Shown here: piece by piece, positions 1 to 10,034 of the stretch | Numbering within the stretch: the stretch's first letter is position 1 | Layout of the letters: each line of letters opens with the position of its first letter | From: Allobosea lupini | Lineage (GTDB): Bacteria; Pseudomonadota; Alphaproteobacteria; Rhizobiales; Beijerinckiaceae | DNA length: 64,000 nucleotides | Assembly: GCF_900109525.1 (NCBI RefSeq) | Contig: NZ_FOAN01000005.1 | Span: 124,001 to 188,000 of the forward strand | Direction: 5' to 3' | Made by a program: the position numbers and the translations under genes | The notes under the pieces: model-generated | What the model saw: only the letters and a program-made list of their open reading frames with translations | What the model was told of the DNA's origin: nothing | Databases searched by the model: none

Positions 1-1010
1 TCGGCGAGGCGAGAATCCGTTACTTCCGCGACGGGCTCGATCTCATCGCGCGGCTGAGCGCCGAGGGAAAGACAGGCCACTATTCTGTCACCACCGAACA
101 GATGACCTTGCAGTACGTTCCGACGATGGCGCCGCTGGAACGCCTGCGTGACGGCTTCCTCGACGATATGCTGGCGCATGCACGGGCCACCCGGGCGAAC
201 AGCGTCCATTGGCTTCAGTTCGTCGTGGCCTTCACCGTTCTGATCGTCCTCACCAATCTGCTGCTGCTCGTGCTGGCGCGCCGGCGCATCTTCCGCCCGC
301 TGCTGCAGGCCCGCAACCACATCGTGGCACTCGCCGAGGAACGCAATCTCGACCAGCCGACGCGCGTCAGCAGGCATGGCGGCGAGATTCATGAGCTGTT
401 CGCGGCCCTTGAATCGCTGCGCCTCAAGCTGCGCGAGCGCCTGCGCCTCACCGAGCGCCTGAAGGTGCAGGCCGAAACCGATGCGCTGACCGGCCTGCTC
501 AACCGCGGCACGTTCGATCGCCTCGGCCAGGACGACTCCGGCTTCGCCGACCTGCCTGTCGAAACCGGCCTGATCCTGATGGATATCGATCGCTTCAAGC
601 TGATCAACGACACCTATGGCCACATCGCCGGCGATCAGGTCCTGCGGGCCACTGCGGGGCTCGTGGTGGAAATGGTTCGCAAGAACGACCTCGTCATGCG
701 CTATGGCGGCGAGGAGTTCGCCATCGTCCTGCCGAGCACCTCCCTGCGCACGCTGGCGCGGATCGCGGAAACGCTGCGCGCGGCGATCGCCGAGCAGGCG
801 ATCGCGCTCGACGACGGCACCGAAGTGCTCGTCACTGCGAGCTTCGGCGTCGCCACGGGCCGACGCGATGGCCCTGGCTGGAAGATATTGATCGAAGCAG
901 CCGATCAGGCGCTTTACATGGCCAAGGCCGAGGGCCGAAACCGGGTCGGCGTCGCCGGCGAGCACGGGCTCGCCGGTCAGGTCGTGGCCGATCGGGTCAG
1001 GGCAGCCTGA
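1..1010 (+). CDS. GGDEF-domain diguanylate cyclase, membrane-bound, 5' end cut by window edge
   Basis: The reading frame is open from base 3 to the stop, so the gene enters from the left and only its last 335 residues are present. What is visible is the end of an extracytoplasmic or sensor segment, one transmembrane helix (about bases 210-280, rich in V/L/I), a short HAMP-like linker, and a full C-terminal GGDEF domain (about bases 480-990). The catalytic motif reads GGEEF (705-719). An inhibitory-site RxxD (RKND, 678-689) stands five residues before it. The family makes cyclic di-GMP from two GTP, and the intact motifs suggest an active, product-inhibited enzyme. The signal sensed is unknown because the N-terminus is missing. 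Confidence 0.9.
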   Translation, partial: GEARIRYFRDGLDLIARLSAEGKTGHYSVTTEQMTLQYVPTMAPLERLRDGFLDDMLAHARATRANSVHWLQFVVAFTVLIVLTNLLLLVLARRRIFRPLLQARNHIVALAEERNLDQPTRVSRHGGEIHELFAALESLRLKLRERLRLTERLKVQAETDALTGLLNRGTFDRLGQDDSGFADLPVETGLILMDIDRFKLINDTYGHIAGDQVLRATAGLVVEMVRKNDLVMRYGGEEFAIVLPSTSLRTLARIAETLRAAIAEQAIALDDGTEVLVTASFGVATGRRDGPGWKILIEAADQALYMAKAEGRNRVGVAGEHGLAGQVVADRVRAA

Positions 1011-1023
1011 GGCCGCCCGAGCC

Positions 1024-2976
<1,953 letters not shown>

Positions 2977-3010
2977 AACAGGCGTCTCCCCGGACTTCGG
3001 CCGTCATCGG

Positions 3011-3063
3011 GGCCGGCATGCAGATCGCGACGGCGATGCCACCGCGATCCGACCGGCCTTTTT
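3011..3063 (+). other. Terminator-like hairpin in the acs upstream region
   Basis: Two nested inverted repeats (GGCCGG 3011-3016 with CCGGCC 3053-3058; GATCGCG 3023-3029 with CGCGATC 3043-3049) are followed by TTTTT on the plus strand. No plus-strand gene needs a terminator here. On the minus strand the structure would fold in the 5' leader of acs, ending about 34 bases before the start codon. Its role, if any, is unknown. Confidence 0.4.
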
Positions 3064-3156
3064 CAAGTTGGTCGCATCATAGGGCGCGACATCACGCCGA
3101 CAAGCGCCGCGGGCTCGCACTTTCGTTGCTGCGACTTTCGGCGGAAATCGTGGTCG

Positions 3157-3567
3157 TCAGAGCCCGCCCATCTTGCAGACGAGAGCCCATTCCTCGTCCG
3201 TCACCGGCTGCACCGAGAGGCGGAAGGAGGTGACGAGCGCCATCTTGGCGAGCTTCGGTTCCGCCTTGACGGCGGCGAGCGAAACCGGCTTCGGCAAAGG
3301 CTTCAGCGCCTTGAAATCGACCAGCACCCAGGGCGGGCCGGCCTCGGTCCAGGGATAGTGCTCCTTGATGACTTCGGCGATGCCGACGACCTCGAGACCC
3401 TCGTTCGAGTGATAGAAGAAGACCTGCTCGCCGGTCTTCATCGCCATCAGGTTGAGCTTGGCGGTGTGGTTCTTCACCCCGTCCCAATGCGTGCCCTTGG
3501 CGCCGGCCTTGACCAGGTCGTCCCAGGAGTAGACCGACGGTTCCGATTTGATCAGCCAGTGCGCCAT
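3157..3567 (-). CDS. EVE-domain protein
   Basis: This 136-residue protein is almost entirely one EVE domain (PUA/YTH-like fold). It begins with the typical WLIKSEPSVYSWDDL and contains GTHWDGVKNHTAKLNL and VFFYHSNEGLEVVGIAEV. EVE domains bind modified bases in DNA or RNA; the bacterial stand-alone members have no settled function. Its start codon shares one base with the stop of the unknown gene before it (TGATG), so it is the last gene of the tsaD-gpsA-unknown-EVE operon. Sharing an operon with the tRNA t6A enzyme gene is suggestive of RNA-related work, but that is inference. Confidence 0.9.
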   Translation of the reverse strand: MAHWLIKSEPSVYSWDDLVKAGAKGTHWDGVKNHTAKLNLMAMKTGEQVFFYHSNEGLEVVGIAEVIKEHYPWTEAGPPWVLVDFKALKPLPKPVSLAAVKAEPKLAKMALVTSFRLSVQPVTDEEWALVCKMGGL

Positions 3568-3896
3568 CAGCCTTCGTCCTCTTCCTTCAGGGGCACCGGC
3601 GGCCGCGATGCCGCCTCGCCATTCTCGTTCCAGAACCTGACCATCTCGCGCGTCAGCCCGGCATAGTCCTGCGGGCTGAGCTCGACACGAACCTCGGCTT
3701 CGCCGAAGGGCAGGATCAGCACGAAGCGATGCGTGTCCTCGGCGCGCCGGCGGCGCAGCTCGATCACCCGCTGGGCAATGCGCCCGGCGAGCGGCACCGG
3801 CTGGCTCTCGGCCACCAGTTCGGCCCCCGTGGTCTTGCGCACCTCGGCGATGCCGCGCGCGACGCGCTTCGTCAGATCGGACCAGTCATTCGCCAT
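3567..3896 (-). CDS. Conserved-looking hypothetical protein
   Basis: A 109-residue soluble protein that I do not recognise. It has no signal peptide or membrane segment. The middle is strongly basic (VIELRRRRAEDTHRF), followed by a likely beta-hairpin (FVLILPFGEAEVRVELS) and an acidic tail (LKEEDEG). A good ribosome-binding site (GGAGAGG) precedes the ATG at 3896. It lies 15 bp after gpsA and overlaps the start of the EVE gene by one base, so it is clearly co-transcribed. The tight packing and RBS support a real gene. Confidence 0.75.
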   Translation of the reverse strand: MANDWSDLTKRVARGIAEVRKTTGAELVAESQPVPLAGRIAQRVIELRRRRAEDTHRFVLILPFGEAEVRVELSPQDYAGLTREMVRFWNENGEAASRPPVPLKEEDEG

Positions 3897-3911
3897 GCAT
3901 ATCCTCTCCGC

Positions 3912-4910
3912 TCAGTTCTCCGCCCGCACCGGCCGCGCCAGCAGCTCGGCGACGGCCTCGCGCACCCCGACTGCCCCAGCGATGATGCTTGATACGGCCT
4001 CGGCGATCGGCATGTCGATCGCCTCCGCACGCGCCATCTCGACCAGCACGGAGGCTGTGAAGGCGCCTTCGGCGAGCCTGCCCCCGGACGCGTCAGTCGG
4101 GGTCTTGCCCTGCCCCAGCGCCTGGCCATAGGCGAAGTTGCGCGATTGCGCCGTGGCGCAGGAGAGCACGACGTCGCCCAGCCCCGACAGCCCCATCAGC
4201 GTCTCGGCCTGCGCGCCATGCGCCTCGCCGAAGCGGCGGAGTTCCGCAAATCCGCGCGCCACCAGGGCAGCCCGCGCGCTCTCGCCGAGCCCGAGGCCGA
4301 TGGCGATGCCGGCGGCGATGGCGAGCACGTTCTTGGCGGCACCGCCGATCTCGACGCCGCGCGGATCATTGCTGTGATAGAGGCGCAGCGCCGAGGAATT
4401 CAGCGCCTCCGCCAGTGCCTTGGCCAGAGCGGCGTCGGCGGAGGCTAGCGACAGCGCCGTCGGCAATCCGCGCGCAATGTCGGCGGCGAAACTCGGCCCC
4501 GACAGCACGGCCGGACAAGCTTGCGGCAGCGCTTCGGCGATGATCTGCGTGGTGAAGCGCCCGCTGCCCTGCTCGATGCCCTTGGCGGCCGAGATCACCG
4601 GCAGCCCTTTCGGCAGCGCCGGCGCCAGCAGCGTTGCGGCCGAACGCAAGGCCTGGGTCGGCACCGCCAGGATCAGCGCCTCGACCCCGGCCAGCAGCGC
4701 GATGTCGGAAGTCGGCTCGATCGCCTCGGGTAGCTTTGCCCCCGGCAACCGCGGCGCCTCGCGCTTCTCGCGCAGGCTCGCCACTGTCTCCGCGTCGCGG
4801 GCCCAGAGCACGACGCGCCGCCCGGCCCGCGCCGCCGCCAGCGCCAGCGCCGTGCCGAACGCGCCGGCGCCGGCGACGCCTATCGTCCGGTAGCGGCTTT
4901 TTGCACTCAC
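3912..4910 (-). CDS. gpsA: Glycerol-3-phosphate dehydrogenase [NAD(P)+]
   Basis: A 332-residue cytoplasmic enzyme that reduces dihydroxyacetone phosphate to sn-glycerol 3-phosphate for phospholipid synthesis. The N-terminal Rossmann motif [13 protein letters not shown] is intact, and the central [18 protein letters not shown] and the C-terminal [14 protein letters not shown] segments are those of GpsA. The start is GTG at 4910, and its GTGA overlaps the TGA stop of tsaD, so translation is probably coupled. tsaD-gpsA is a common alphaproteobacterial order. Confidence 0.96.
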   Translation of the reverse strand: MSAKSRYRTIGVAGAGAFGTALALAAARAGRRVVLWARDAETVASLREKREAPRLPGAKLPEAIEPTSDIALLAGVEALILAVPTQALRSAATLLAPALPKGLPVISAAKGIEQGSGRFTTQIIAEALPQACPAVLSGPSFAADIARGLPTALSLASADAALAKALAEALNSSALRLYHSNDPRGVEIGGAAKNVLAIAAGIAIGLGLGESARAALVARGFAELRRFGEAHGAQAETLMGLSGLGDVVLSCATAQSRNFAYGQALGQGKTPTDASGGRLAEGAFTASVLVEMARAEAIDMPIAEAVSSIIAGAVGVREAVAELLARPVRAEN

Positions 4911-5950
4911 GCCTGCGCCCTGAGTTCTTCGAGCGGCCAGCGCGGGCGTGCCACCGCGCCCATATCATCGACGAGGCCGAGCCGCAGGCGCTCCAGCCCG
5001 GCCCAGGCGATCATCGCGCCATTGTCGCCGCAGAGTGCGACCGGCGGCGCGACCATCGGCAGCCCGGCCTCGGTCGCAAGCCGCACCAGGCCATTGCGGA
5101 TCTGCTGGTTGGCGGCGACGCCACCGGCAACGACCAGCGAAGACGGCTTGATCCCGGCCTCGCGGCAGGCGCGCAGGCCCGCCCGCGTGCGATCGACCAG
5201 CACGTCGACCACCGCAGCCTGGAAGGAGGCGCAGAGATCGGCGACATCGCGATCGGAGAGCGGCGCGATCCGCTCGGCGACCAGGCGTACCGCCGTCTTC
5301 AGGCCGGACAGCGAGAAATCCGGATTGGGCCGGCCGCTCATCGGCCGCGGGAATTCGAAGCGCTCGGGATCGCCGCTGCGTGCCTCGCGCTCGACCGAAG
5401 GTCCCCCCGGATAGGGCAGGCCGAGCATCTTGGCGATCTTGTCGAAGGCTTCGCCGACCGCATCGTCGATGGTCGTACCAAGCCGGAGATAATCGCCGAC
5501 ACCGCGCACCGCGAGCAATTGCGTATGCCCGCCGGAGACCAGCAGCAGCAGATAGGGGAAGGCGAGATCGTCGGTCAGCCGCGCCGTCAGCGCATGACCT
5601 TCGAGATGGTTGATCGCGATGAAGGGCTTGCCCGTCACCAGTGCGATCGCCTTGGCGGTGGTGAGGCCGACCATGACGCCGCCGACCAGTCCCGGCCCCG
5701 CTGCCGCCGCGACGCCGTCGATCTCGGAGGGCTTCATGCCGGCACTCTCGAAAGCACGCGCCACGATCCGGTCGATCGCCTCGACATGGGCACGCGCCGC
5801 GATCTCCGGCACGACGCCGCCATAGGCGGCATGGGCCGCGATCTGGCTGAGAACCTCGTTCGACAAAATCTTGGCCTCGCCGGAGCGTTCGACGCAGACG
5901 ATCGCGGCGGCCGTCTCGTCGCAGGTCGTCTCTATGCCCAGAACTCTCAT
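4907..5950 (-). CDS. tsaD: tRNA N6-threonylcarbamoyladenosine synthase subunit TsaD
   Basis: TsaD transfers the threonylcarbamoyl group to A37 of ANN-decoding tRNAs, working with TsaB and TsaE. The protein opens with the family-typical [14 protein letters not shown] and carries the metal-binding HLEGH (in [11 protein letters not shown]). I place the start at the ATG at 5950 (347 residues, normal length). Another ATG three codons upstream (5959) is possible. The frame stays open for some 56 more codons upstream, but that stretch does not resemble TsaD. No strong ribosome-binding site is visible at either start. It is the first gene of the operon tsaD-gpsA-unknown-EVE. Confidence 0.95.
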   Translation of the reverse strand: MRVLGIETTCDETAAAIVCVERSGEAKILSNEVLSQIAAHAAYGGVVPEIAARAHVEAIDRIVARAFESAGMKPSEIDGVAAAAGPGLVGGVMVGLTTAKAIALVTGKPFIAINHLEGHALTARLTDDLAFPYLLLLVSGGHTQLLAVRGVGDYLRLGTTIDDAVGEAFDKIAKMLGLPYPGGPSVEREARSGDPERFEFPRPMSGRPNPDFSLSGLKTAVRLVAERIAPLSDRDVADLCASFQAAVVDVLVDRTRAGLRACREAGIKPSSLVVAGGVAANQQIRNGLVRLATEAGLPMVAPPVALCGDNGAMIAWAGLERLRLGLVDDMGAVARPRWPLEELRAQA

Positions 5951-6264
5951 GCTCGTCATGGTGTTGGGCGGGCATCGGCACTGGTCGCCGGGCTGCCGCC
6001 GAGGTGCGCGGTTTCGCGCGGGGATTTCCTCCGTATAGTGCTGCATGAAGGAGAAGGCCAATGCCCAGCGTCGGCCCATCCGCACAGAACCGGAGAGCTC
6101 GCACCAGATGACGGACATACCGATCGCCGGTTATGCCATCCTTGTCGGCGAATGCCTTGGTTCCGTCACGGAGGCCGCGCAGGGAGCGAGGATCGGGCGC
6201 GGATCTCGCATCCGTATCCAGCCCGGCAGCTTCGATCCGGCCTGAGCCCGCCCGAGGAGACGAT
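5951..6264. other. Divergent intergenic region tsaD / hemD
   Basis: About 314 bp between the start codons of tsaD (minus) and hemD (plus). In related rhizobia hemC normally begins here, divergent from tsaD, and is followed by hemD. Here there is no room for hemC and I see no fragment resembling it. A TATAGT at 6034-6039 could be a -10 element for hemD, but I find no good -35. The 66-codon ORF at 6045-6245 has no recognisable features. Confidence 0.6.
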
Positions 6265-8208
6265 ATGCGCGTTTTGGTGTTCAGACCGCTTGAGGATGCC
6301 GAGCGCAGCGCTCAGAGCTTGCGCGAGCGTGGCAAGGACCCGGTGGTCGCGCCGCTGTTTCAGGTCCTGCCAACAGGCGAGAAGCCGCCCAAGGGACCAT
6401 TCGACGCGCTGGTGCTGACCAGCGCCAATGCCGTGCCGGCGCTGGAGGGCTTGCCGAAAAGCTGGCGCGGCGTCCTGCCTGCGTTCTGTGTCGGCACGCG
6501 CACTGCGGACGCTGCCGGCAAACTCGGCTTCACCGCCCACAGCGCCAGGGGTGGGCGCGCCGAGCTGCTGGCGCTGATTCTGGAAAAGTTGCCGAAGGGC
6601 CAGAAGTTGCTCCTCGTCGCCGGCCGCGACCGGCACGAAGACCTGCCGCAGCAACTGGGCGACGCCGGCCACGAGGTGACGATCTGGACCGCCTATGAAG
6701 CCAAGGCCGTCGACGCCCTGCCCGCTGCGGCCGCCGATGCGTTGCGCGACGGCTCGGCCGACGCCGCCCTGCATTATTCGCCGCGCAGCGCAGAGATCTT
6801 TTTCGACCTCGCCGGCAAGGCCGGGCTAACCGAGCAGGCGCAGGCCCTGCCGCAGCTCGCGCTCTCGGTCGCGATCGCCGCACCGCTGATCTCGGCAGGG
6901 TCCGACACCGTGCTCGTCGCCGAGCATCCCGAGGAAGCCGCGCTCTTCGCCGCACTCGATCAGCTTCCCGCTCGCACTTTGCTGACCGGCGATGCTAAGG
7001 AGCCGGCAGCGGCGGACGACAAGGCGGACAAGGACGAGATGGCGGCGGGACCGAGCAGCGACCAGGGCCAGACCGGCAAGCGCCGCAATCGCTCCGGCCG
7101 GACGCCGCCGACCATCGAGCTGGCCGCCAGCCCGGCCACGGAAACGGCCCCCGCAGAGGCTGCCGCCTCGACGACGACCGCAGCCGAAGCCGAACGCATC
7201 GAGACCGCCGCCGAAGCGGTCCTGCCGACCGAGGCGCTCCCCGAAGAATTCACGCCGCCGCCGGTGCCGGAGCAGCAGCGCCGCTACAGCCTGCCGACCG
7301 TCGCGCTCGCCGGCCTCGCCGGCGGGGTGATCGGCGCCGGCCTGGTCCTGTTGGCTCTGCGCCTCGCCGGTCCCGATGACGGCGCGCGGCTGGCCGAGCT
7401 CGCCAAGCGCGTCGAGAGCCTGCAGGCGCAGAGCGCCACGATCGGCGCCATCGACCGCAAGGCGACGGCGGCGGCTGAAAGCGCCGCCAAGGCGGGCAGC
7501 GAAGCGCAGGCCAATGCCGCCCGGCTGGCCGAGCTGGCCAAGGCCGCCCCGGTCGGCGCAAGCGTCCCCGCCGGGTTGGCAGAGAAGCTCGACCGCGCCG
7601 ACAGCGCGGCCGTCGCCGCGCGCGATGCGGCAGCGACGCTGGGCCAGCGCCTTGCCGGCGTCGAGGCCGCGGCCAAGAGCGCCGCCCAGCCGAGCAGGCA
7701 GGCGCTCGCCGCCGCCCGCGTCGTCCTGGCCGAGCGCATCCGCGACGCGATCGGCTCCGGCCGGCCCTTCCAGGCCGACCTGACCGCGCTCGGCGATATA
7801 CCTGCCGAGCAGAAGGCGGCGCTCGCCGCCGTCGCCGGCACCGGAGCGCCGACACGCGACAAGCTGCTGGCGCAGTTCAAGAGCCATCAGACCCTGTTCG
7901 TGCGCGAGACCACCCCGGCCGCGAACAGCTGGGAAGACAAGTTGCTCGGACTGGCGAGCCGTATCGTCACCATTCGTCCCGTCGGCGACTCCGGCTCCAG
8001 CGATCCTGCGACCCTTCCGATCAGGCTGGAGGGCGCCCTCGTCCAGAACGACATCGCCAAGGCCGCCGAGCTCTGGACGCAACTGCCCGAGCCGGCGCGG
8101 CGCGGCAGCGAAGCCTTCGGCGCGGCGCTGAAGCAGCGCGCGAGCGCGGAAACGACGATCAACCGCATCGCGCAGGATGCGGTCGCGGCGCTGGGCACGG
8201 CAGGCTGA
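6265..8208 (+). CDS. hemD: HemD (uroporphyrinogen-III synthase) fused in frame to a mitofilin/Mic60-like membrane protein
   Basis: The start is the ATG at 6265, after GAGGAGA. Residues about 1-238 are a HemD domain (MRVLVFRPLED, LTSANAVPAL, HYSPRSAEIF), which closes hydroxymethylbilane to uroporphyrinogen III. The frame then runs without a stop through a low-complexity Ala/Asp/Lys/Thr linker (about 240-338), one transmembrane helix (about 341-364), an Ala-rich predicted coiled coil (about 370-480) and a C-terminal mitofilin-like helical domain (about 480-645). In relatives the last part is a separate gene between hemD and hemY. An internal ATG at 7039 could be the old start of that gene. Total length is 647 residues. 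Either a true fusion or a sequencing indel near 6975-7040 would explain it. Confidence 0.85.
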   Translation: MRVLVFRPLEDAERSAQSLRERGKDPVVAPLFQVLPTGEKPPKGPFDALVLTSANAVPALEGLPKSWRGVLPAFCVGTRTADAAGKLGFTAHSARGGRAELLALILEKLPKGQKLLLVAGRDRHEDLPQQLGDAGHEVTIWTAYEAKAVDALPAAAADALRDGSADAALHYSPRSAEIFFDLAGKAGLTEQAQALPQLALSVAIAAPLISAGSDTVLVAEHPEEAALFAALDQLPARTLLTGDAKEPAAADDKADKDEMAAGPSSDQGQTGKRRNRSGRTPPTIELAASPATETAPAEAAASTTTAAEAERIETAAEAVLPTEALPEEFTPPPVPEQQRRYSLPTVALAGLAGGVIGAGLVLLALRLAGPDDGARLAELAKRVESLQAQSATIGAIDRKATAAAESAAKAGSEAQANAARLAELAKAAPVGASVPAGLAEKLDRADSAAVAARDAAATLGQRLAGVEAAAKSAAQPSRQALAAARVVLAERIRDAIGSGRPFQADLTALGDIPAEQKAALAAVAGTGAPTRDKLLAQFKSHQTLFVRETTPAANSWEDKLLGLASRIVTIRPVGDSGSSDPATLPIRLEGALVQNDIAKAAELWTQLPEPARRGSEAFGAALKQRASAETTINRIAQDAVAALGTAG

Positions 8209-8222
8209 GAGGATAGATCCCG

Positions 8223-9878
8223 ATGGTTCGCGTACTGGTCTATCTCCTCGTCATCGCCGCCCTGGCCGCCGGCGCCGTCTGGCTCGCCGATCGGCCCGGT
8301 GAGGTCTCGATCCTCTGGCAGGGCTATCGCATCGAAACCAGCGTCGCGATCGCGGCGATCGGCGTCGTCGTGCTCGCCTTCCTCGCTTTGGTCGCCTGGG
8401 CGATCGTGCGCTTCGTTTTCGGCCTGCCCTCCGCCTTCGGCTACGCCTCGCGGGCCAGGCGCCGGGCCCGCGGCTTCGAGGCGATCTCGCGCGGCATGGT
8501 CGCGATCGGCGCGGGCGATCCCGTGGCTGCCGGGCGCTATGCCGTCGACGCCCGCAAATTCGTCGCCAACGAGCCCCTGACCCTTCTGCTCGAGGCGCAA
8601 TCGGCCCAGCTCTCCGGCGATCGCGGCCAGGCCGAGGCCGCCTTCAAGGCGATGCTCGACAAGCCGGAGACGCGCGTGCTCGGCCTGCGCGGCCTGTTCG
8701 TCGAGGCCCGCCGGCGCGGCGACATGGCCGCCGCCCGCGCCTTTGCCGACGACGCGGTGCGCCGCTCGCCCTCGCTTGCCTGGGCCAATGACGCCCTGCT
8801 CGATTTCCACACCGCCGCCGGCGACTGGCAGGCGGCTCGCACCGCGGTCGAGCGTCGCGCCGCGCTGCGCCTTGCCGACAAAGGCGAGGCCAAGCGCCAG
8901 CGCGCCGTCTTGCTCGCCGCCGAAGCGCTGGAGGCCAAGGACCGCGAGCCCGAAAAGGCGCTCGCCGCCGCGCTCGAAGCCGTCAAGCTCGCGCCCGGCC
9001 TCACCCCGGCCGCAGCGCTCGCCGGCCGGATGCTCTCCGAGCGCGGCGACATCAAGAAAGCGGCACGTCTGCTGGAGGCGGCCTGGAAACAGGTCTCGCA
9101 TCCCGATATCGCCGGCGCCTATCTCGATGTTCGCCCCGGCGACAGCGCCCGCGATCGCCTCGCCCGAGCAGAAATGCTGACCAGGCTCCGTCCCGCCGAT
9201 CCCGAGGGCGTGCTGGCGCTCGCCGGCGCCGCTATCCATGCGCAGGACTTCGCCCGCGCCCGCGCCGCGCTGAAGCCGTTACTCGCCGGCGGCGCCTCGG
9301 TCCGCGCCTGCCTGCTGATGGCCGAACTGGAAGAGGCCGAGCACGGCGCCACCGGCCGCGTCCGCGAATGGCTGGCCCGCGCGACCCGCGCCCCGCGCGA
9401 CGCCGCCTGGGTCGCAGATGGGCTCGTCTCCGACAAGTGGCTGCCGATCTCGCCGATCTCGGGCCGGCTCGACGCGTTCGTCTGGACGGTCCCGCCAGCG
9501 ACGCTGGGCAGCCAGGGCGCCCATTTCGACGACGATGTCCTCGCCGATCTCGACGACCCCTCTGCGCCGCTGCTCGAAGGCAAGGCCGAGGTCGCGGAAG
9601 CGGTGACGGTTCCGGCCGCTGCCGGTCTCGCTCCGCCGCCTGCGCCCGAACCAGCGAAGCCGGAGCCCAAGGTCGAGCCCAGGCCTGAACCGGTCGCTGC
9701 GGCCGCCCCTCCTCCGGCCGAGCCGGTCGTCGAGATCGGTCCCCCGGCGACGAAGCCTGCGACACCGCAGGCCAAGCCTGCCCCTGTCGTCTTTCCGGTG
9801 GCGCATGCACCCGACGATCCAGGCCCTGAGCAGCAGGCGCCGGGCGAGACCAAGGGCCGGTTCCGGATTTTCAGTTGA
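8223..9878 (+). CDS. hemY: HemY-like membrane protein with TPR repeats
   Basis: A 551-residue inner-membrane protein. It has two N-terminal helices (about residues 1-22 and 39-66), then the HemY_N domain (PSAFGYASRARRRARGFEA) and a long run of TPR-like helical repeats. It ends in a disordered Pro/Ala/Glu tail from about residue 450. Family members are linked genetically to late haem synthesis, though the enterobacterial HemY has no proven catalytic role; it is not the protoporphyrinogen oxidase also called HemY in Gram-positives. GAGAGGA precedes the ATG, 14 bp after the hemD-mitofilin stop, so the two are co-transcribed. Confidence 0.88.
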   Translation: MVRVLVYLLVIAALAAGAVWLADRPGEVSILWQGYRIETSVAIAAIGVVVLAFLALVAWAIVRFVFGLPSAFGYASRARRRARGFEAISRGMVAIGAGDPVAAGRYAVDARKFVANEPLTLLLEAQSAQLSGDRGQAEAAFKAMLDKPETRVLGLRGLFVEARRRGDMAAARAFADDAVRRSPSLAWANDALLDFHTAAGDWQAARTAVERRAALRLADKGEAKRQRAVLLAAEALEAKDREPEKALAAALEAVKLAPGLTPAAALAGRMLSERGDIKKAARLLEAAWKQVSHPDIAGAYLDVRPGDSARDRLARAEMLTRLRPADPEGVLALAGAAIHAQDFARARAALKPLLAGGASVRACLLMAELEEAEHGATGRVREWLARATRAPRDAAWVADGLVSDKWLPISPISGRLDAFVWTVPPATLGSQGAHFDDDVLADLDDPSAPLLEGKAEVAEAVTVPAAAGLAPPPAPEPAKPEPKVEPRPEPVAAAAPPPAEPVVEIGPPATKPATPQAKPAPVVFPVAHAPDDPGPEQQAPGETKGRFRIFS

Positions 9879-9891
9879 CGTTAAAGCGGGC

Positions 9892-10000
9892 GTCATTCTC
9901 GGCCGAAGCGCAGCGAAGAGCCGGGATTCTCGCGACGCGAAGGCGCTAACCAGCGCCTCCTCCCGCCTGAGATGCTCGGGTCGAGCCCGAGCATGACGCG
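9892..10000. repeat. 109-bp intergenic repeat, copy A
   Basis: Begins GTCATTCTCGG and ends GAGCATGAC, so its termini are inverted (GTCAT...ATGAC). It contains a left hairpin (CTCGG...CCGGGATTCTCG) and a perfect right hairpin, ATGCTCGGG-TCGAG-CCCGAGCAT. A second copy of identical length lies at 24649-24757. It fills the gap between hemY and the pseudouridine synthase gene. It looks like a REP/MITE-type dispersed element. Confidence 0.75.
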
Positions 10001-10034
10001 TGATCTTTGCGCCCCGGGCGCCTATAGACGGCGC

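Noticed and set aside
6045..6245. A 66-codon ORF in the tsaD/hemD gap, considered as a hemC remnant or small gene
   Set aside because: No resemblance to HemC and no family features; it begins at an AAGGAGAAGG run that is inside the ORF rather than before it.
4634..6418. A 594-codon plus-strand frame opposite gpsA and tsaD
   Set aside because: Shadow of two well-conserved genes; the translation is Arg/Ala/Pro-rich without motifs.
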